This document shows, one piece after another, positions 60,033 through 64,000 of a stretch of DNA of 64,000 nucleotides (positions are counted from its first letter, which is position 1; the number at the start of each line of letters is the position of its first letter). The stretch is taken from positions 12,340,001 to 12,404,000 of the forward strand of contig NC_088321.1 of the NCBI RefSeq assembly GCF_910592395.1. Direction: 5' to 3'. The position numbers and the translations under genes are program-made. The notes under the pieces were generated by a model that did not search any database, was not told the DNA's origin, and saw only the letters and a program-made list of their open reading frames with translations. Source of the DNA: Lineus longissimus (lineage: Eukaryota; Nemertea; Pilidiophora; Heteronemertea; Lineidae).

Positions 60033-63000
60033 ATGCGCAACGTACTAACCTTAATATTTCTCCTTCAATCCATCGCCTGTGGAAGTACGGGAGACACATG
60101 TATCAACCACAGAAGTGATTTGTTTGGAATTATTCAGGCCCCATCAATAAAATCAATTCGGCTTAGTCATTCCAGGCCGCCAATTTAGGTGATGATATCA
60201 TTCTAAATCCTATATCGAATAGTAAGATGATTTCAAATGCTTAAAACAATTATACTATTGTCAAATTAACAAAAATGCTTGCCTGTCTTAAAATCATTTC
60301 AGAGGTTGGTGCAAAGCGTTTGGCAAGCAGGTGCCCACTGCCAAATGATTGCGTCATTGGCGGGTGGTTGCCGGTCTAAAATTTGCATTGGACACATCAT
60401 ATCTTTCAAGAAAAATGATGGTAGTTATAATTCATTGGAAAGCACAGCAATCTACTTTTTACACTCACATGTTGGAAATACACTACTTCAAGAGTCAAAA
60501 CAATCTTAAACGCCTAAAAAGTCTTCCATTCAATTAAAAGGTGTCAACATGTGCATTCTTACTCAAAACCGTGGCAACATACACACAGTATATTAAAATA
60601 ATACCAATGATAGCAGCTGGGATCTCATTTTTAAGATATTGGTGCCAATTTCTACGAAAGCCCAACAGGCTCATCTGAAATTCAAAATTCAAAATCCGAA
60701 ATTTGAGATAAAATATTAACCAGTCAGAGGAAAACTTCCGAAATTTTGAAACCAATTAGATGTCGTGTAACAGTTTATTCGGTGAATGCAAAATGGCCGC
60801 AATCGGCACTGCGTTCATATGCATCAAATCATCGTTACAAGCTAAATCAGCTCGACTTGCTGATGTCAGGTGATTATTTTACACAAACCGTGATGCATTC
60901 TTGACGCAATGATAAGTAGAAAATAGGTCAAATATATTGCAATCGTTCAAAATGATATTCCTGCTAGTCTGTCTAGCTCAAAGAATCGTACCCATGTAGG
61001 GGTTAAAATTATAGTTGCAATTTAATGCAAAAGCTTGACTTAATTGAACCCCCAGTGGTCTCTTTAATGCACTTTAAATTTATCCATTCTCATTACCAGC
61101 GATTAGGGATTTTGAAACACGGATTTCGAATTCGAGAATTTTGGACTTCGGATTATTTCAGATGGGCCTCTGGGCTTTCGTAAATTTTAGTAAATCAAGT
61201 TGAAGCTTAAAATTGACTAAGGCAATTTAAAATGGAACAATGTTGTGTTCCTTTGCATTTCAGACACCAGTGTGTTCTTTCTTGATGGAACTGACCGGAA
61301 TATAAGGTAACTGCACCCGTGGATTCTCCATTATTTATAAACTCTCAGACTTTGGAAGCAAAACCACTGCATCTTTGTTCCCTTTTGGTCCAATATCCAA
61401 TATTGTAACACTGCTCAACAGGGGCGTAAGCTTCCAGTCTAGTGCAATACGAAGTTACACAGCCATAGAAGACCTACATTTCTTCATTTCATCGCCATTT
61501 CCGTCTGCAGTTCCAAGCCATAAGAATCAGTCGGGTATTAATCGGTCGCTCCACTCTACTTGAGGCTGTTTGTGTTTATACATTGGCTGTATCTCCGTGT
61601 AAAGACTTTGTCATTTATGGCATCGGAGATTCTCCACAGAAGTTAACGACTCTGTCTTTAAATGCAAAACTTTTCAAGACATTGTAACGATTTCAAAATC
61701 CTCCAGTGTGAAGTACGGTGCAAATTATGCCAAGTCAACTTTCTTTGGTGAGGTTCTCTCATTTAATGAATGTGATCATGAGGTTAAGCTGAACATTGAT
61801 CTTCAGAAGTACGATACCGTTTCGTTTGCTCTCTACTTTCGGCGGCGTTACCATGACAGTCGAGGTAAAATGCTATTTTCGACTGCTGGAAAACACTTTG
61901 GCCTTTTTGTAAGAAGCGCTGATGCTATAGAGTTATCATGTAATAACCGACCTCATGAGACTTGGGTGCAAGTTACACTATCTGAAAAGGCAGTCAGTGT
62001 GCGTGTTTGGTATTTTCTTGTTGTAACCGTGGGCATGATAAGAAATATCCATCAGATTTACCTCGACGGGGTTAAACTGAATGCTACGATGATACGAAGA
62101 CGTGCTCTTATCATACCGGGTCGCTATTATTTTCTTGGTCGCCATTTACCATTTCCAACACCACCCTGCAATTCATTGGCGTTTCTCGGAGCCATGTCGA
62201 ACTTAATGATTTATCCATGCTTGTTGAATCAACGGGATGTTCAAAGTATTTATGAGAGTGGTAAGTTTGAAGTTTTTCCAACCGTGTGTAATCCATTAAA
62301 ATGCTTAAGTCCATAGTCGTCGACGTCTTCGGCGCTGGAGCTCAAACACGTTTGCACAAAACAAGTTCAGTCAGTTAACTTGGTTATAACTTTAGCTCGG
62401 CGTTAATATACTTATGTTCACTTAGCTTAACTGGAGAAGGTTAAGAGTTAGGGACTGCATGTTTATTTATTTGAACTATCACACCCGGTTTCTCTTTTCA
62501 TTGATCAGTTGTTTAAGACAAGTTTAACCAACTATAACGTGGCGTCAACTCCTCAAACCCGTCTTAAGAAAACGTAAAGTGAAGGTGTTGGAGACTTCTG
62601 TTGGAAAACCACAGGCATGCCAGGACCTAATAGATCATTTCGCAACCCAACAGTAATGTTAGTGTTCGGCTTTGTCATTCAGTCCTCAGCATTGTAAATA
62701 CTAGTATAGGATACCTGGGACAGGCCGTATTTTGTTACTGGATATTTCCCATCCATTCCTGGCACAACGCACAACAATAACCAGTATATAGAATTCGCAT
62801 TGATACAAGAATGAAGATTTTCTGGCCGAAAATGACAAAACTCAATTCATTCCGCCGAATCAACTGTATAACGTTCTTATTTCACTTTGTCATTCCAGTT
62901 AAATATGAGAGTAAGTATGGCACGCATTCTGAAAATGATTCTTAAATGGATTTTATCCAAACATTCTGACTGCGAATGTTGTCTCTTAACAGACTTGGAT

Positions 63001-63727
63001 TAATTTCAATTTTAATCAGAACACTCAGTCTAGCCCGAATGTAAAATCGAAAGTTAAGACAAGATTCTGATATCACAAGATCTCAATTTAATGTCAGGTT
63101 CAGTCTTGTGTAATGTACACGTCAGCTGACATATTAAAACTTTAACAAATAGCAGTAATCTTGCAAGAATCGTTTGACGAATGTACATGCGCATGGACCA
63201 AAAACTGAATAAATCTATGGCTATGAATATTATAGGAATTTTTGTGTTGACCCTGCATGCGCAGTTTGGTGTATCGACCCTGAATCGTTTTGGTTGGTAC
63301 AAGTATGAGAGTCTGAAAAAGCTGACAAAGTCATATTCCAATATTTAGTTTAAGGTGTTTCAGAGTTATAGAAGTTGTTCCTTGCTGTCGGGTATGTCGG
63401 TATTGACGTCTCCTCACACACCACTCGGGTGAGTGGTCAGTATGTCAGTTTGACATTTTGACATTCATTTTACCTCGATCTACCCTCCCGTTGTTTGTAA
63501 TAAAGAAATTAACTTTAAACCCTTGTTGTATAGAAAACCGACTGATGTTTATAAAGGAAGACGGCGACTCTGACTCCATTGACGAAATATCTTATAACAG
63601 AGGACCTGTCCGTTCAAAGATACAATGCAGCTTGTACTGTTATGACAAGAACACACGCAATGAGACCTGTAACGCCTTTAGCTTTAATATCAACACAAAC
63701 TGTTGTGAAATGTTACAAGATATGTAA
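60033..63727 (+). CDS. Gene 9: secreted LamG-like / PAN-like protein, divergent LamG core, 290 aa
   Basis: Exons are 60033-60114, 61264-61306, 61707-62260 and 63534-63727; phases agree. The signal peptide is that of genes 3 and 6. The exon 1 donor reads A|GTGATT instead of GTGAGT, a weaker site, so splicing may be impaired. The LamG exon is of the gene 7 type, with private changes (QKYDTVSF for QKNDVVSF, HFGLFV, VTVGMIRN). The PAN-like exon has TCNAFSF and EMLQDM. The 5' part of the unit resembles gene 3 and the 3' part gene 7. The frame is intact; expression depends on the altered donor. Confidence 0.66.
60645..61190. repeat. Foldback inverted repeat in intron 1 (gene 9)
   Basis: Same foldback element; the left arm is like gene 3 and the shortened right arm like gene 7, matching the mosaic structure of this unit. 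Confidence 0.5.
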
Positions 63728-64000
63728 AAAATCATTTCAGAAAAGCAAGGGATACAACGTTACAACTTTGTTCCATAGAGGAGGATTCGACTAATTGTGG
63801 TAAATTTTATTGGATTCTTCGTGAGAATAATTGAACACCAGGAGAATATTATGTTCATAGCAGCGTGCTTGTGCAATTTACGGATCATAGTTACATGATA
63901 GCAATTTCGAGATTTCTATTTCGAGATTAAGAAATGACAAAAGACTTGGACAAAATCTATCGATTGCAACGAAGTTTAACAAACACACGCAGATATCAAG
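63728..64000. other. Start of spacer 9/10 (3' flank of gene 9)
   Basis: Common 3' flank of the units, resembling the beginning of spacer 7/8. Nothing else is seen before the window ends; the array probably continues. Confidence 0.6.

Larger units (their letters stand above)
1..64000 (+). repeat. Tandem array of about 6.1-7.8 kb gene-bearing units
   Basis: The whole window is one head-to-tail array. Start-codon to start-codon distances for genes 1-9 are 6414, 7118, 7725, 6506, 7476, 7849, 6130 and 7323 bp. Introns and spacers are as well conserved between units as exons, apart from indels and insertions, so conservation alone cannot be used to call coding sequence here. Spacers fall into two broad families: one upstream of genes 1, 2, 4, 5 and 8 and another upstream of genes 3, 6, 7 and 9. 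The same split is seen in the signal-peptide exon (MLRLL-like versus MRNVL-like). All units have the same orientation, as expected for growth by unequal crossing-over. Confidence 0.95.

Overview
The window is metazoan genomic DNA. It is AT-rich and intron-bearing, it has no bacterial-style operons, and short exons are flanked by GT/AG splice sites. It is a tandem array of one small secreted-protein gene: nine complete units plus the 3' end of a tenth at the left edge, all on the + strand, repeating every 6.1-7.8 kb. The species cannot be named from the sequence. A marine invertebrate such as a mollusc or another lophotrochozoan is a guess only.

Each gene can be built from four exons whose splice phases agree: (1) signal peptide plus a short TCINHR stretch, phase 1 exit; (2) a 43-nt exon encoding about 14 residues, phase 1 to 2; (3) a 545-554 nt exon carrying a laminin-G / concanavalin-A-like jelly-roll domain, phase 2 to 1; (4) a Cys-rich exon resembling a PAN/Apple domain, ending in a stop codon. 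The predicted product is 289-291 aa: signal peptide, LamG-like domain, PAN-like domain. Both domain types usually bind glycans or proteins outside the cell, so a secreted recognition factor (lectin-like, immune, adhesive or gamete protein) is plausible but unproven.

Layout: partial gene 0 (1-1067), gene 1 (3492-7075), gene 2 (9906-13444), gene 3 (17024-20540), gene 4 (24749-28360, nonsense codon), gene 5 (31255-34844, start codon lost), gene 6 (38731-42186), gene 7 (46580-50281), gene 8 (52710-56433), gene 9 (60033-63727). The 2.4-4.4 kb spacers hold unit-specific insertions: a 190-bp MITE, a 354-bp candidate MITE, a GC-rich block, a hairpin-bearing transposon end, and a miniature LTR retrotransposon (TRIM) whose LTRs contain a tRNA-like pol III promoter.

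The copies are mosaics. Genes 2 and 8, genes 7 and 9, spacers 0/1 and 7/8, and spacers 2/3 and 8/9 are near-identical pairs, while gene 5 and gene 9 switch similarity partners along their length. This is the pattern expected from unequal crossing-over and gene conversion. The central part of the LamG exon in genes 7 and 9 is strongly diverged between nearly invariant flanks. Two copies (4 and 5) look like pseudogenes.
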